DNA of 64,000 nucleotides from Anarhynchus alexandrinus (lineage: Eukaryota > Chordata > Aves > Charadriiformes > Charadriidae): NCBI GenBank assembly GCA_008711295.1, contig VUYV01000061.1:3561981-3625980 (forward strand), read 5' to 3'. Within the stretch, counting starts at the first letter, position 1. Every line of letters begins with the position of its first letter. A program made the position numbers and the translations under genes. Below the pieces are notes generated by a model. The model had not been told where the DNA came from, searched no databases, and saw only the letters and a list, made by a program, of their open reading frames with translations. Below are positions 14,001-27,931 of this stretch, one piece after another.

Positions 14001-17000
14001 TTTGCTCTCCACCTCTGCCTGTATTTTTCTGTCACATTATCTGTGCTTCATCTGCTGTTGTATTTGTTGTTCATTGATGAGTCTTCTTGGCTGAAATGGT
14101 TAAAAAGTCACCAGTGGTAGAGAATTTGCTTCAGCATTTACTAATGGCTAATTAGGAGAAATAAACAGGCGACACTTGGGAGAATTTGGTCCTGATTTTT
14201 TGGTGTCATTTCCCTCATCTTAAATCTCTGCCAAAATCCTGCAATTCTCACTTCAGTTCCCATGAATGAAATTTATAACTTTCAGGTTTAGTTCTTGCTA
14301 TTGCTCTGCACAGAATAGTACTAACAAATTATTTAGTTCATTTGATGGAAGCAATGTGAAAGCAGTGTGTTCCCAGTAATATGTTCATGTGCAATGTTCT
14401 TCCAGAAATTATGAATAGTAACCATAAATCAAAGCTGATGCACAAAACTATAGATAGCAATAAGGGAAATGGCTGTCAAATCTGTTCTCTGAAAATAGAT
14501 TTCGTAGCTGTAGTCATGAATGATATCAAAAAAATGAACATTGTTTTTTTTTTTCTGTACCCTCCAATATTAAAATGGAATGTTGTTAAGGTGGTTATCC
14601 TGCCATTGTTAACACTTTTCAAAAAACAATACATTTCATGAAAATAATGCACTTACGTAATTGGAGAGGTTGCCAGAAGTAGAAAGTCTTTTTCTTGCAA
14701 AGGTGAACCAGATGATCAGTCACTCTTCCTATATCTCTTATAGATATGATTTTTATATTAGTTTCTTTTCTTTTTAAAGTACCATTTCATTCTTTGAACC
14801 AATCTCCAAACCTGTAGATTAAGGAAAACAGAATTTCTCTTAAATTAAAAGGAAGAAAATGTATTAAAGCAGTTTTTCAACACATAGCTTTAGGAAGTTT
14901 TCAAAAGAATGAATTTCCTACTGAATACGTATGCCCAAATCTCAGAAGCTTAGAAACCAGATGATCCTATTCTTTACCTCCATGATTTTTGAAGAATGTC
15001 ATGTATTTATGATGAGACATTTGCTGGCAAAAGTCTGAGGGAACAGTAGCATTAGTTCTGAGTTTCCTACTTCTTGACATTTAAATTATACCGTTTGGAC
15101 ATTATTCAGAATCCCTTGACGTAGATACAGCAGGTCCCATCCGCTGAAATGAGATAGTTGAAAATTCAATGACAGAAGGAAAAGGGACCTAAAAAGTTTG
15201 ATTACAGTGATATGTAACTGCTTCAGTCATTACAATGTCACAGCAAGGTTATGAGACCTTTCCATTTTTAACAATCTTAATGGGTTCAGGTCCTGAAGTC
15301 CTTATTAAATTACAGTCCAATTGATCTGTCGGTCTCAGACTTAGTCTATATTCTGAGATGGAGGAATACATGGTAATGTGAGCTGTCTTGGGAGTTTAGC
15401 TGGATGCTGCTAGCAGTACCAGTACTAATAATGTGAGTAGTATAACAAGTATATTCTCTACGTGGAGTTCTTAAGTATAACACTGTCACTGGCTAAATGT
15501 TTCTGAAGAAGTGAAACAACTTAGCTGCCATTTCCCCTTAACTATCAACTGTAAGTACCCAATTAAAACTTACATACAAAAATAAAATTTAAAAAATCCA
15601 TAAAAAGGATAGAAATTGGTCTTAATTTAAGGAAATTTTAGAAAGAATGAATTTCAGAGTTTTCCAAAACCTTACCAGCTCTAAAGTTTTATAAGTAGTT
15701 AGGGCACCTTTTTGTCTTGTTTTTGAATGTAAATGCTACCAGGTAAGCTCGAGTTTGCTGCTTTATAGAAAACTGCCTGCAGAAAAGTAGTAGCAGAGAC
15801 AAAAGTGCGAACTTACTCTTTCTCATCCTGTTTATTTCAGTTAGGCATTCTCATTGTAATAGTCTTACACTGTGTTAAAAGAAAGGGTGAGGTTCTAATT
15901 GTGTTCTTAAAATTTGTAAAAATAAATATCAGCATGTTAAATAAGTATAAATCATGTTTAAATACATTTACGTATGTATACACAGGATTTCAAATCAGTT
16001 TATATAAACCAATGCCAAAATATTTAAATTATATCACGTCAATACCTAACTGAAAGCAAACTTGTATGCGATTTATATATTACTCACTCCTGTAAATCTA
16101 TACAGTCTTTTAACTTTTAAAGACTAGAATTACACAACTTAACATTATGTAAGGTTTTGCATATAATAAATTTCATTAATAGAAAATATAGGAGGCAATA
16201 ATTTATGTGCAGGGCGTGAGCTATTCCATTTTTTGCCATTTTTTGAATTTTCACTTCACATTTCATACTATGAATGTGTAAAATTGCTTAAATAAAAAAC
16301 AATTCTTACTCTGAGACTACTTTAGGACATAGACAAATTACTTCCAAATGCACAAGTAATTCCAACTGTGATTATAACTCATAATCTTTAACAACTTACA
16401 AATCCTTTAAAATGTCCATTATCAAAATACACTTTCACAATAGTATTTGTACATGATAACAGCTCAGTGAAGCAGCATAATGCATAAATGTTCTATGGTA
16501 CAAAGAACTTCTTTTTTAATATGAAGCCATTAGCGATCCAAGAAATGACTGTGGATTCCCATTTTCTGTAGAACTGACTGTTGGAAGTTTGTCCAGGTGT
16601 ACTTTCATTTTTAGCATTGCTGATTTTTGTCTTTGTTGTGCGTTTTCATGGAGATGTGGCGGTTTTTTTTAGTTTTTATATTCTTTCCATTCTTTATGGT
16701 GACTGGCAGAGCTAAACTATTGTGTGCCTTAAAAATAAAATAACTAGGATGATAAAAGGCAAAGCGGTTTCTTACTACAACTATGCTTTTAATGTCTAGT
16801 TAAAGTACTGTCAGACCATTAGTGAAGCTAGAGTGCATCTTCACCACCCCATGAAAGTAAATCGTTTTACCTCAGAGCTCCACTTAGTAAGGTACATCTG
16901 GAGAAAAAAAAACAACACCCTTATTCTGCTTTAGGAAAAGACTGTCATCCTAAGAGTACAGAATAGAACTACAAATTACCATGTTTTTTAGGTTTCTTTT

Positions 17001-19643
17001 TTTTCTCCTTTGAAATCTATCTACCTATCCAGAGAATTGCTTTTCAGAAAGCAAATAGTATAGCTAAGCTAAGCTTTGTACGCAGCTACTTTAAGATTTA
17101 TGAAGACCAAATTATATATATGCCCACATCTTTTATTTAGGATTATTTTCATGCAGCTGTGTGAACAAACAAACAAGCCAACAAAAGTGAGAAGCAGTCA
17201 CCAGTGGAACTTAGGCATGGCAATACCTGGCACTGTCACATGGAATCTTGGGCATGGAAATTCCCACAGTAATTCACAAACAGGTTTTGGCATTACATCT
17301 CCCTATAATGCAGAAAAGCAACGGGATTCACAGAAGCCAATGTGCTGAAGGGAAAGATACCCTGCTGGAACAGCTGATGAAGACGGATTCTGGTTTACCT
17401 TTCTATGTCTGGAGGACTTAGACATCTAATGATACTTATTTTAATTTGGGTTTTAGAACCCTTAACTTCTCCTAAAATTAGAACCGTAAGTCTTACAGTG
17501 ACAACATTATTTCTACCACTGTTATATTTCTACACTATTTCATAGCTCTTTCCTGTAGTACAATCTTTCTTACACTATTTCTTAGAAGAAAATTTCTGCT
17601 TCAGAAATGATCTGATCATGTCAACTACAAACTTCCTAAAGAAACTAATCTTGGAAACTGTAAAACAGTAGCATTTAATTTTCCCTGTATAAATTTTATA
17701 TGCTGTTATTGCACACTATGGTTTTCCACTGGATATCTTAAAATTACCTTCTTTGTGGACCTAAATGTTATTTTTATTTTCAGAATCTTTATAACTTGTT
17801 GCATGGCACCAAGATACCAGTTCTGTACAAGAGGAATACATGAGCAAGGTCAAATGCAGATTTTTAGATTTCACATGTTTTTGAGTCTGGATTTTACAAC
17901 ATTAACTGTTTTTGAGGCTAAAAAATTAATTTTTGTGCATTTCTCTAAGCATTACATACCTATCTCTGATTATCAGTCTATTTTTGCTGTTTTATACTAA
18001 ATTAAATGCTATTTTTTTTTAGGGAAATTTTGGGGGTTTCCTTATCAATGAATAACCTATGATTTAATTTAGTTCCCGTACAGCTTTCAGGACTGTGCTG
18101 ATACCTGGGTATGCATAGGTTTCATGTACGTATGTGGAATATTTGGCTGTAAAAGCTGCACAGAAGAGTAGCTACTAAAAAAAAAGTATTGGTTCAGCAC
18201 CCAGGCGCCCTATTTTAATAAAAATTGCAATGTATTCTGCAGAATTGGTTTACTGATAAGAAATTTTGGTAACTGATCATTTAAAGCTTTGTGAACATTT
18301 AAGCCATAATCATAAAGAATGAGCAGTTGTTATTTGATTAATGAATTCAAGACTAAAATGCCTAAAGGTCCCTGACAGTTTGGCAAATATTCACTCTGTC
18401 CTCACTAGTATCTGGTTGTCAGCATCAATTACCCTGCCCATGTAAAACTGGCCAAACTGAGATGTAATGAACAGTTGGATATGTGAAAAACAGAAGCTTC
18501 CTACAACGTGTCTTGAATTTGAGGATATAGTGAGTAATTTTACTCTTATCATAATAAAAACAGTTTAGAATTAAAGCTTACAAACATTTCCACAGCTTTA
18601 TATTGTATTTCTTTATGCCTTAGAAAACCATTCCTTTCAAAATAAATGTATTTATCTTACTATAAAAAGAAATTTATGTGATTTTTTTTTTCATTATGGT
18701 AGAGACTTGTCAATCTAAGGAAAGTTGTTGGTTTTTTAAAAGTATGAACATAATACTAAATGACATAAGGTGCTGCAATTATTTTTAATTGTTATGTCCA
18801 GAGCAGACAAATTTGTAGCTGCTAGAACATCTGTGTTTTTAAGCTCCTTAATTTAAAAAAAATAATGAAGTAAAATCCTCACCTGACAGCTCAAAGTATC
18901 ACGAGTCTGCTTTCAAATGGAACATCTGAACTGGGAATAATAGAAAAACAAGGGAGGAAAAAAGCCTGTTAGAAACCAATGAAAAATATTCCAAAACACT
19001 CTAGCGAATGGGTAAGGGTTTTATCTATATGTCCTAGGATACATTTTCATTGTTCAGATACATAAGGTGTAGCACAGCGTTCCCTTCATTTTCTGTACCC
19101 GATGTGCCCTGACAACACCAAGCACTTGGACTCTGCGTCCTATTACTGTACATATGGTCTGTGTTTTCTTGCAGAGATGATGATTACAGAAATGATGCTA
19201 AAAAGCACACCTTAAAAGAGATGAAGAGCAAAATAACCCCAAAATTGCTTACAGTCAGACATTGAGAAAAGCCGAAGTGAGACCTGTCTCATTTTCGTGC
19301 ACTGATTCACCTGGTATGGATGGTGAGAGGCAAATTGTACCCTGGAATGTGGGTAGTACCTTTTTTCTTTAAAAATGCTGGTAAAGGTAACCTTGTAGAG
19401 TGGCAGAAGTTTTTAGGAGTGGGTGTAGCCCAATCTGAATGACAAATACCTCAGGCAGCAACACGGAGACTCCAACTGAGATTGGATCTCAGAAATTAAA
19501 GAGTCATTCAGCATTTCTTTCTTAAGCAACATACCTGCACGCAAGGGGCACGCTCAGACACGTGGTTTGGCGTATATTGGTCTCTCACTACTGTCATGTG
19601 ATGCTTTGATTTTTCCTAGAAGCTCTGAATTGTTAGTGCTGTG
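11014..19643. other. Unassigned AT-rich non-coding DNA
   Basis: No exon or repeat family recognised. The longest frames here are 92 codons or shorter, and overlapping frames at 13,300-13,620 exist on both strands, as expected by chance in a stretch with more G and C. The stretch at 12,640-12,790 is A/T-rich with several TAATTA/ATTAAT-like words, with no further support. Confidence 0.55.
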
Positions 19644-19657
19644 CTAGTAGGGGGCCG
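19644..19657 (+). promoter_or_regulatory. CTCF-like motif (candidate)
   Basis: The 14-mer CTAGTAGGGGGCCG matches the known vertebrate CTCF core consensus CCASYAGRKGGCRS at 12 of 14 positions, including the central AG..GGC block. The surroundings are AT-rich, so the GC-rich motif stands out. One motif match in 64 kb can occur by chance; occupancy is not shown. Confidence 0.3.
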
Positions 19658-22600
19658 CTAGAATCATCTGGACAAATCTAAATATTCAAAATTTTACTTC
19701 ATAAAAGCAATGTGTTTGGTCATGACGTCGGTTGTTTTACCGCCCCATAATAAATGGGAACTTAAAATCTGGAAAAGCCCTTGAGGTTCTCTGTGCGGGG
19801 AAGCCTGTTCCAGAACTCACAGCACTGAACATAAGGATGGAGAGCAAGTGCTAGGACTTCAACAATGTCCAGCGGATGTTGCTGGAAGCTTGATAGTGTT
19901 GTTGCCGGCGTAGGGCTAAGTCTGGTAGATCAGAGTCAAGTCTCTTTCCACTAGATGCTTATTTGGCAAGCTACGCCTACAGCACTCTTAAACCTATTCT
20001 TTAACATCTCCATATGTTTATTTAATTAGCAACAGATAAATTGTCTCCCGATGACCTTCCTGTTAAAGACTATTTTCTTTTCACCATTTTATTGCCTTTC
20101 TTCATCTTTTTTTTTTTTTTTAATACTTTTGGCTATGAGCTTTGGCACTTCTTGCACCCTAAGACATTACAAATGCCCATAAGCATATGGATAGTAGGTG
20201 CTAAGGGTTGAACGGAATGATCATACTAGAGCCTTCAATTTTCTGCTCAGCCATTAACAAGAAAGAACAAAATGTGAAGTTGAAAAATTATATTCCCATT
20301 CTTTCAGACACACAACCTTTTTGCATAACACCACCTCTATTACAGTAGTAGTTTCAAGCCATTGGAATTATGGTAGCATCTTTTTTTCTAGAAGAATGAA
20401 AGAAACCGGTAGTACAATATAAAATTGATGGCTTTTTAAAAAGAATGTTTTAAATGGTTTCTGCAAGAAGGGCTAAGCATTTATTTTCATTTACAAATAG
20501 CAAGCACTTTGGGTTCTAATTATTCACAATTATTATAAAGGCTTTCTAAAATAAGACATAATGGTTTAGACTAGCAGTTTAAAGAGCTGCTTGATACATG
20601 AAATGAAAAGTGAGAGTATGAAAAATACATTTCATTACTTCCTGCTGCCTCAGTGTCTTGGGGCACTATGTTTCCAGGGAGAAATATTGCAAATAAAGTA
20701 ACCCGCAGAGCAATTTTATGGTGGACATTTTCCCTTGGCAAATATAGCAATTTGACAACAACTTCTTCCACATGTACGCCTGCTGTACTGCACTACATTT
20801 GAATGTCATTTAGTGAAGGAAATGAAGAATTACAAGAAAGGGCTGAGTCTCGGCGGAGGTTAGAGAAGCAGAGTGCAGAAGAGGAAGCAATTATTTACTT
20901 GCAATAAGTGGGGAGTGCAATCCGCAATGGGCAGATTGGATTCCTGCACTCATGGCTGACCAATAAGGTATTTCTGATATGCCATTGCCACAATTACAGC
21001 TCTGTCTCATTTGAACCATAATAAAGTTGGGGACAGAATAGCATAAAATGCATAAAAAACTTCTGGTCCCCTTGCGTCTCCAGTGTTCTCCTGAACATTG
21101 TGGGTGAATAGACCACAATAAAAATTGCTGTTTCTGAATAGTTTGGGGACTGCAGTTGCATCCTCAGCTGCACAGAGTTACTTACGGGCTTTTAGGACTC
21201 AACTCCACATAGAATTGCCATTTTTTCCTCTTAAAACAGCACTGCAACCCTTGCTGCATAGTCCGGAGGGTAATCATAGTAGCTCGTGGGAGATGGGAAC
21301 TTTCTTGTCCCTTTGTCTTGAATTACAACATCAGCACTTTCCTCTGTACATTTCAAAGTGATACCAGCCACCAGCAAGTCCCTTATGTAGGAGAAAATGT
21401 TTTTACTGCTGCCATGATATTGTCGTCCTTCTAGCTCTTCTGCTCCACCATCTAAACCAACTCCTAGTGACTCCAGCTCTTTGTGAGCCGCGGAAAGACA
21501 CCATAAGGAAATCAGCTCAACTTTTCTGTTCTTATAAATTTAATGAAGAGCTATTTTTGTATGCTATAGAGAGAATCATTAACCTAAATCTTGGCAAAGA
21601 AATATAAAAATTGTTCTGATATTACTATTATCTTCTATCATATTGTTGGCTCTCTGTGAAATGCTTTCCAGTATCGGCATAAAGGTCTTTCTAGTATAGG
21701 CATGTTGGGTCTACAACTTGCTCTCTAGGCATATTTGATACAGTTCATCTGTTGCTTAAAGACATCATGAGGGAAATGCTGTTTCATTAACTATCCATAC
21801 ATGAAACTGTTATATCCAGCTGGCCCAAAATTGTCACCCTAGGGGAAAAGGGCATGTTTATATAATTAAGGCCCATTTCTGTGATCTCAGAATGGATGGC
21901 ATTCAGATGCTCCTCCTTGCTCTCAGAAGATCAATTGCAGACAAAGGGCCAGACACAAATGGAAACACTGGAAGGAAAATAATTGATAAAAATTGTGTTT
22001 CTGGCAACCTGAAGTAAATGGAGAACGAAAAATTATTTCTGCTGTTGAAGGAGGTCACTTTGGGCTTACAACTTGGAACAAAACTTAAAAGAGAGCCTGG
22101 GAGTATGATCAAGATGCCAGGTACCCCTGGAATCATGACAATACAGCATAACAAAAACATTAAACAGGATAGATGTAAGAGAAACACTACTAATTTGGAA
22201 AGAAACTTGTAGAAATCAACTACACAGCAATGGAAGCAATATGAATAACACCTGTTTCCAAGCCTAATTGATTTTTAAAAGCTAAAACTTGGCACTAGAT
22301 TTGAGCACAGGAGGCAGAAAGCAACAATTCTAAGAAAATTTTACTGCATAATTTTCTGCCCCATAAATTCCTTAACATTTTGTATCTGAACCATGAAAAT
22401 AATATGTGGATAATGTGTTTTATCATCTTCTTTGATAAAGAGAAACAAAGCATAGTTGTTCACCTTCATTCTGTCAGTTTTTCACTGTGTCTATTGACTA
22501 CTGATGCCATAATTTAAATAACTTGTCTTTTACTATGAAGAACTATGTTTTGTTCAGGAAAACACTCTTTCTTAGAGTTCACAGGATGATTTCCTATTTT

Positions 22601-25413
22601 TCAGAAATAGGGTAAGTCCATTTACATATTTAATAATGTCACTGAAACTACCATTTAAGATCGTCTTAGAAATTTTACCGAAAACATGTCAGAACTGGGT
22701 AAAGTGACTGATATAAAAATAGCAACTTTGTGTCATAGCTTTGCATTTTGATATTTGCAGATTTTTAAAAGCAATCTTAAGAAGTTTTTATATCTGTTTA
22801 TGCCTGTGAATGAGCAGAGGTACATCGAAGAAAGCTAATTTTGCATCATTTTTAATGTATCTGGAACCAGAACTTCATAAGGCTGTACTTTTAATCTAAC
22901 AAACTTCCTTAGTTTACAGATTTTTAACAGCTTTGGTATATATCTTAAAATGAAATGTGACGTGGATTGGTGTTTGTAGCTCCTGCCTCACGTATTTGCA
23001 AGATTAAATTACTGGCAAAAGATTTTTACAATAACTTTTCAGAAACTTTAGAAGCTCTAGGAAATTGTCATTGCTATCTGCTTCACTTAAGGCCCACAGT
23101 TATATAGAATAGCTACTGAATGTGATTCTAATATGTGGGTTGTAGGTAGTTGCAAAAGGTAAAATTCATTAGTCAGTGAAAATTAATGCTAAATATTACA
23201 TTTCTTTTGTTAATGCTTTCCCCCCCCCCCGAATTTTCTATCATGCATTTATTAATTTTTGAAAGTATAATCATGACTGCAAATAACTTCAGACAAGCAG
23301 TGCAAGAATTGCATTAAGAAATTAGGATGATCTATGAGAAAACTTTGGGGAGTTTGAGTCATCCATTGGAGATGAAAAACAGGGGTACCTGAGAGAGGAA
23401 TATGCAGTAAATATTTGCATGCAGTAGTCACGCATATGCATAGATTTACTGCTGCTAACCAAAGGGATCTGGATTGCTGTGTTTTTAAGACCTAACTCTT
23501 GCTGCCTTGGCAAATAAAGATTTGTCTGGATTTGCTGAACTTATTTTAAGATGTACTTATTACATAGTTAACTGTCAAAGCAAACAGGGCTGCAGTAATT
23601 CCCCATCATTTTTGCTTCAGTTTTACTTAAACAAGTGAAGTATTCTATTCTTATTTATTATTTAGAAGTGCAGCAGTTACTCTGGAAAAACCCTTTCTCA
23701 TCTCCATGAGCAAATCTCGTACAGTGCTCTATGATTTTTGGCAATTATTCTTTCTGTAAATATTTTTGGGTGCTTGGCAATTTTTTGTGAGAGGTGGAGA
23801 AAATCCCAGTCAATAATGACAGTTGTGAACACCCTTGTGATTCTGGCTGACAAGAACTTCACTTCAAGCAGTATTAAAACTGCCTACATTTGGCTAACTT
23901 TTGATTTCTTGTTTTTCCGGGAGTATTTTTCATAGAGAATTGGTATGAGTCTCCCCTGAAAGGATACAAAGCTTAGATCTTAGAGGTGTGCATAAAGACT
24001 TTTCAGAAATGATGTATCATCTCCTATAGTAGTAAGAGTCAGTTATGGGTGCATGGTGGGGCATGTATTATGGGTCACCTTACAGATTGAAATGTACTCC
24101 CAAGAACCTTATCCTGTCTTACATTAAATAAAATATGCCTATATAGTTTAAAGAGAATTGTCCAGAAAGAAATGTTTATCATAGATTTTTATGGAACCCA
24201 AGGAAAACATTAAAACTTTTGTTGATTTAATCCCTATCCTTATGCGTTCACAGTAACTGTTTGGCTTGATTCCTATTTTGTAACAGGACCTCAGTCTCCT
24301 GATCACCTGCATTGTGTCCGTGGTTTCATTCTGCCTTCTCCAAGATTTCTCACTGGGATCTGCTCCAAAGAAACAGTGTGGATAAGCAGAGCATAAAATT
24401 GTTGAGGCTCCTTCTGTCTGGGATAACCTTCCAGCAGTAAGTTCAACAAACCTCCATATTAACATATCCCCACAGCTTCTCCTACTCCTACACGCTCACA
24501 CGCAAAAGTGAAGCACGTACTTGCACGCTCAGGCTATAAAAGCGCCCCGGTGAGGGCTGTGGCACAGCCTTCTCATCACCTGGTGAACTTTGAACTGTAA
24601 AACAAAAAACTCCGCTCGGCAAAAACGCAGTGTCCAAGAGCCAGAAAGGCCCCAGCGAAGTCCTAGCCCAAGAATTATGAAATCTAGCTGACTCCAGGCT
24701 GCTCTCCCTGGCAAGTGTGAGCACTGGCCAGCTGGCCTAAGGACTGCTGTTTTCTCTCAAATGCATTATCAAAGGATAATCACAGCATATTGCAATTCAC
24801 CTTGAAAATGCACTGCAGTAGCCCAGGGCAGCGTTTCTCAGTCTGTGGCCTCTTTGCCATAGATATATGGCTGCTTAGACTGTACTGCCATTCCTACTGC
24901 TATTAAATCAGACTAAAAAGCATAAGGTAATACATCAAATATTTTTCTAAAGCTACATAAAGGGGTAAGTATTTTGCATGGACACTATGCACCCATGCTA
25001 GGGAGAAATTACGTAACTGAAGTGGGAATAGTATTCATTTGCAGTTTGGCATTTAAGTGAGTGAGGTGCTCTCTAACAAATGCATTTTTATCTTAAAAAA
25101 GTTGAGGTTCATTTGATGATACCCCTTTTAAATGCCAACACAGTTAAATCCGTAGCTGCTAAACGACCAAGAAGAATGCATCCAGCAAACATGCTCGTTC
25201 ATCGTGGATGGATGCCACACAGCTTAATGTACCACTGAACAGACATTCCCTCACACACTGCTCCTGGGAGACAGACGAAGGCAGTCAACCCCCACCCTCA
25301 CCTCCCAAAAAACCAAGACATCTGGACTGAGTGTTTTGTTTTGGAAAAGAAAACACATTGAAGGTGACTGGCATCAGTTTAGAAAATGCAACTGAGTGAA
25401 GCATTGTCTGAGC
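19658..25413. other. Unassigned non-coding DNA with one poly-C run
   Basis: No gene or known repeat recognised. Positions 23,220-23,230 are a run of 11 C. A GC-richer patch at about 24,480-24,740 (TATAAA-containing, with overlapping minus-strand frames of 78 and 61 codons) was inspected for a promoter or exon. It lacks CpG density and a supported reading frame. Confidence 0.55.
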
Positions 25414-25434
25414 TTTTTTTTTTTTTTTTTTTTT
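25414..25434. repeat. Poly-T run of 21
   Basis: Twenty-one consecutive T residues. About 110 bp upstream (25,289-25,306) is a C-rich stretch with three or more C-runs, which could form a weak G-quadruplex on the minus strand. Confidence 0.9.
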
Positions 25435-27931
25435 GAGATGAAGAGATGTAGTACAAAAATGAACACGCAATTCCTCAGTCAGTACCAAATAAACAACCTT
25501 CAGATGCAGGGAAATGTTTCTGTAGGAAACTGAAATATATTTGTTCTCTACACATTTTGATAGAAGATTTGGATAATCAGAACAGTTCGCTCAGAACACA
25601 AACGTCATTGATGTATTATTCTCACACTGAAGGGTAAACAATAGATATATCATATCTTCAGATGACTGAATGCCAGAAAGTACTGTGATAAAGGAGAGTG
25701 AGTAAATAATAATGTAACTAGTTAATAATAATGTAACTAGTAGAAAATTTTAATCTCTTTTCACATGTGCATTCCTCACCACAGTTATAAAAGATACTTA
25801 CTTAATTTAACATATTGTTATTATAAAGAGATTGTGTGTAGCCCAAGTGTATAGAACTACATAGATTTAGAAACAGCCACTTTTCACAGTAATGCATTTT
25901 TTTTAAAAAAATTTCAGAGTTAAAATATTCCTATTTTTCCATAAAATGAAGCAGTTTCTATAAAACAGTTTTCCTAATGCTTTGTATGGAACAATTTTTG
26001 ATACATACCTCTGTGTACATGTTGTTCAATTTAAGACGTGAATAAGTATTTTTCATATGGGGCAACCTGAGTGTTTTTCTCTGCAGTAACAGAGGAATGA
26101 TTGTGAAAAAATTGATTTAGAGACGCAGCCAGGCTCTTATACAAGTATAGTTCATTTATACAACAGCAGAGCTAACTAAAAAAGAAAAAGACGAGAGAAA
26201 TCTTTGTTGGAGTTAACATAAAAGCAACCCACCGGTCCTCCAGTTTGTTACACTGACGCAACTCTTCCAAAAATCTGTGGGGTTCTACCAGTTTAACAAA
26301 GACAAAAATGCTATTCATTATAAACAAAATCTGTTTAGATTTCGGCAGAGCTCAGGGGAAGAAAATTCCCTGTGGATTTTTATTATTCTTAGCAATGATT
26401 TGTAAGATACTACCCAGTGTTGTCCATAAAGAGTAAAAATATCCAGCAATTTTATTTTTTTTAAATAAAGTCTCATACTTATATTAACAGAATGAAAATC
26501 TCACACAATAACAGAAATAAAATAACATTATAGCTACCGTCTATATAGTGCTTTCTACAGGACAGGTTGTGCAATAAGCCTGCAATAGATCAGGAATACA
26601 GTATTTAGCAAATGAAAATACATGATAACACTAGGCACTTAAATAATTTGATTGGTATTAAAATAGAAATGAAGAATAAATAAACATGGTTTTTTCCACA
26701 ACCAAGAAAAACCATATCCAGAATTTATATTTATATTTTATTTTTATATATGTATTCAAATTTGGAATATTTACAGAACAGAGAAAAAGTGTAGTGGTTT
26801 GATGATTCCCATTTCTTGAATAAAGAAAGAGGAGACACACAAAGATGTTTTGGTCATACCTTTTGTAGAGACTGAATCAAGTAAAATACTTGTACCATCT
26901 TGAAAACTGAGACTGCTTACTCCTTCTTAGCAGAATGCAAGCTACTGTCATGGATGAGAAAGGTGGTGCACTTGAACATTTGGGTAACAGGTGGCATGGC
27001 AAAACTTCAGGAAGACATATCCAGGAGGCATCTAGCAAAAGAATTGGAGAACATAGCGTGTCTATTTAATTGGTAATACAACAGGTGCATTCAATTTGTA
27101 GACTGGGGAGATGCAGAAGCAACTGTGCCTTATCAAGGTTAAATGCTTTCATTCTTCTCTTCCTTACGCTCATTTTATATTTCCATGATTCCTTTTATTT
27201 CAGTTTATGTTCATGTAAAAAAGGAAAAGCAGACCTGTTTTGTCTCCATTGTTGAATGCGGAGAAACTCAGTTTATACCCCGTCTTAATGATACTGACTC
27301 TGTCCTCAAGCTAAACAGAAAAATGGGCAAAAATGGTTACTTTGGGTTTCATTCTTAGAGAAATTCAATGGGGGAGCACTTCCTGGAAATGACTTAATAG
27401 ACAGGCCTGAGGCATGATACTTGTCTACCCAAATGTTCTCAGCATTTCACAAGCTTCTCAAGGTCACCCATCTTCTCAAGTACAAAATGCATGGGGCCAG
27501 TCATGAAAACTGCTTCAGTAAGATTTGATCAGCTCCCGTTAAAGGCACTGTTTTTCTACTGATGCCAAAGAAAAAATTTCAAAAACAGTGTGACAAGTAA
27601 GTAGTGCTATTTTATTATATGATATTATGGTAGCTGGCAGCCTGAGCTGTGCTATGATCTAATGGCACTTAGTAGCCTTTCATACTCTGCAAATACTCTA
27701 ATCTTGGAAACCATGTGAGGTGTGACTACAAGGTCTGAACAGCCTGTGCACTTGGCATTGCTTCTACCCTACTTTTTCACACTCTATTTCTCATTAAGAA
27801 AACAAACAAACAAGCAAAAAAAGAATATTCTGCCCATAACATAATAAAAATGCTTGTACAAGCTCAGGTAGCAAGATAAGCTGATTATTTTGGCTTTTAG
27901 TTCAAGTGTCAGCTTGTTTTCAGCTGCTATC
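25435..27931. other. Unassigned AT-rich non-coding DNA
   Basis: No gene recognised. It contains a short tandem duplication, period 19 bp, at 25,705-25,741 (two copies of AATAATAATGTAACTAGT) and an A/T-rich run near 26,725-26,760. Confidence 0.55.

Noticed and set aside
24480..24740. Possible promoter with TATAAA in a GC-richer patch
   Set aside because: No CpG enrichment, no downstream supported exon, and the overlapping minus-strand frames lack domains.
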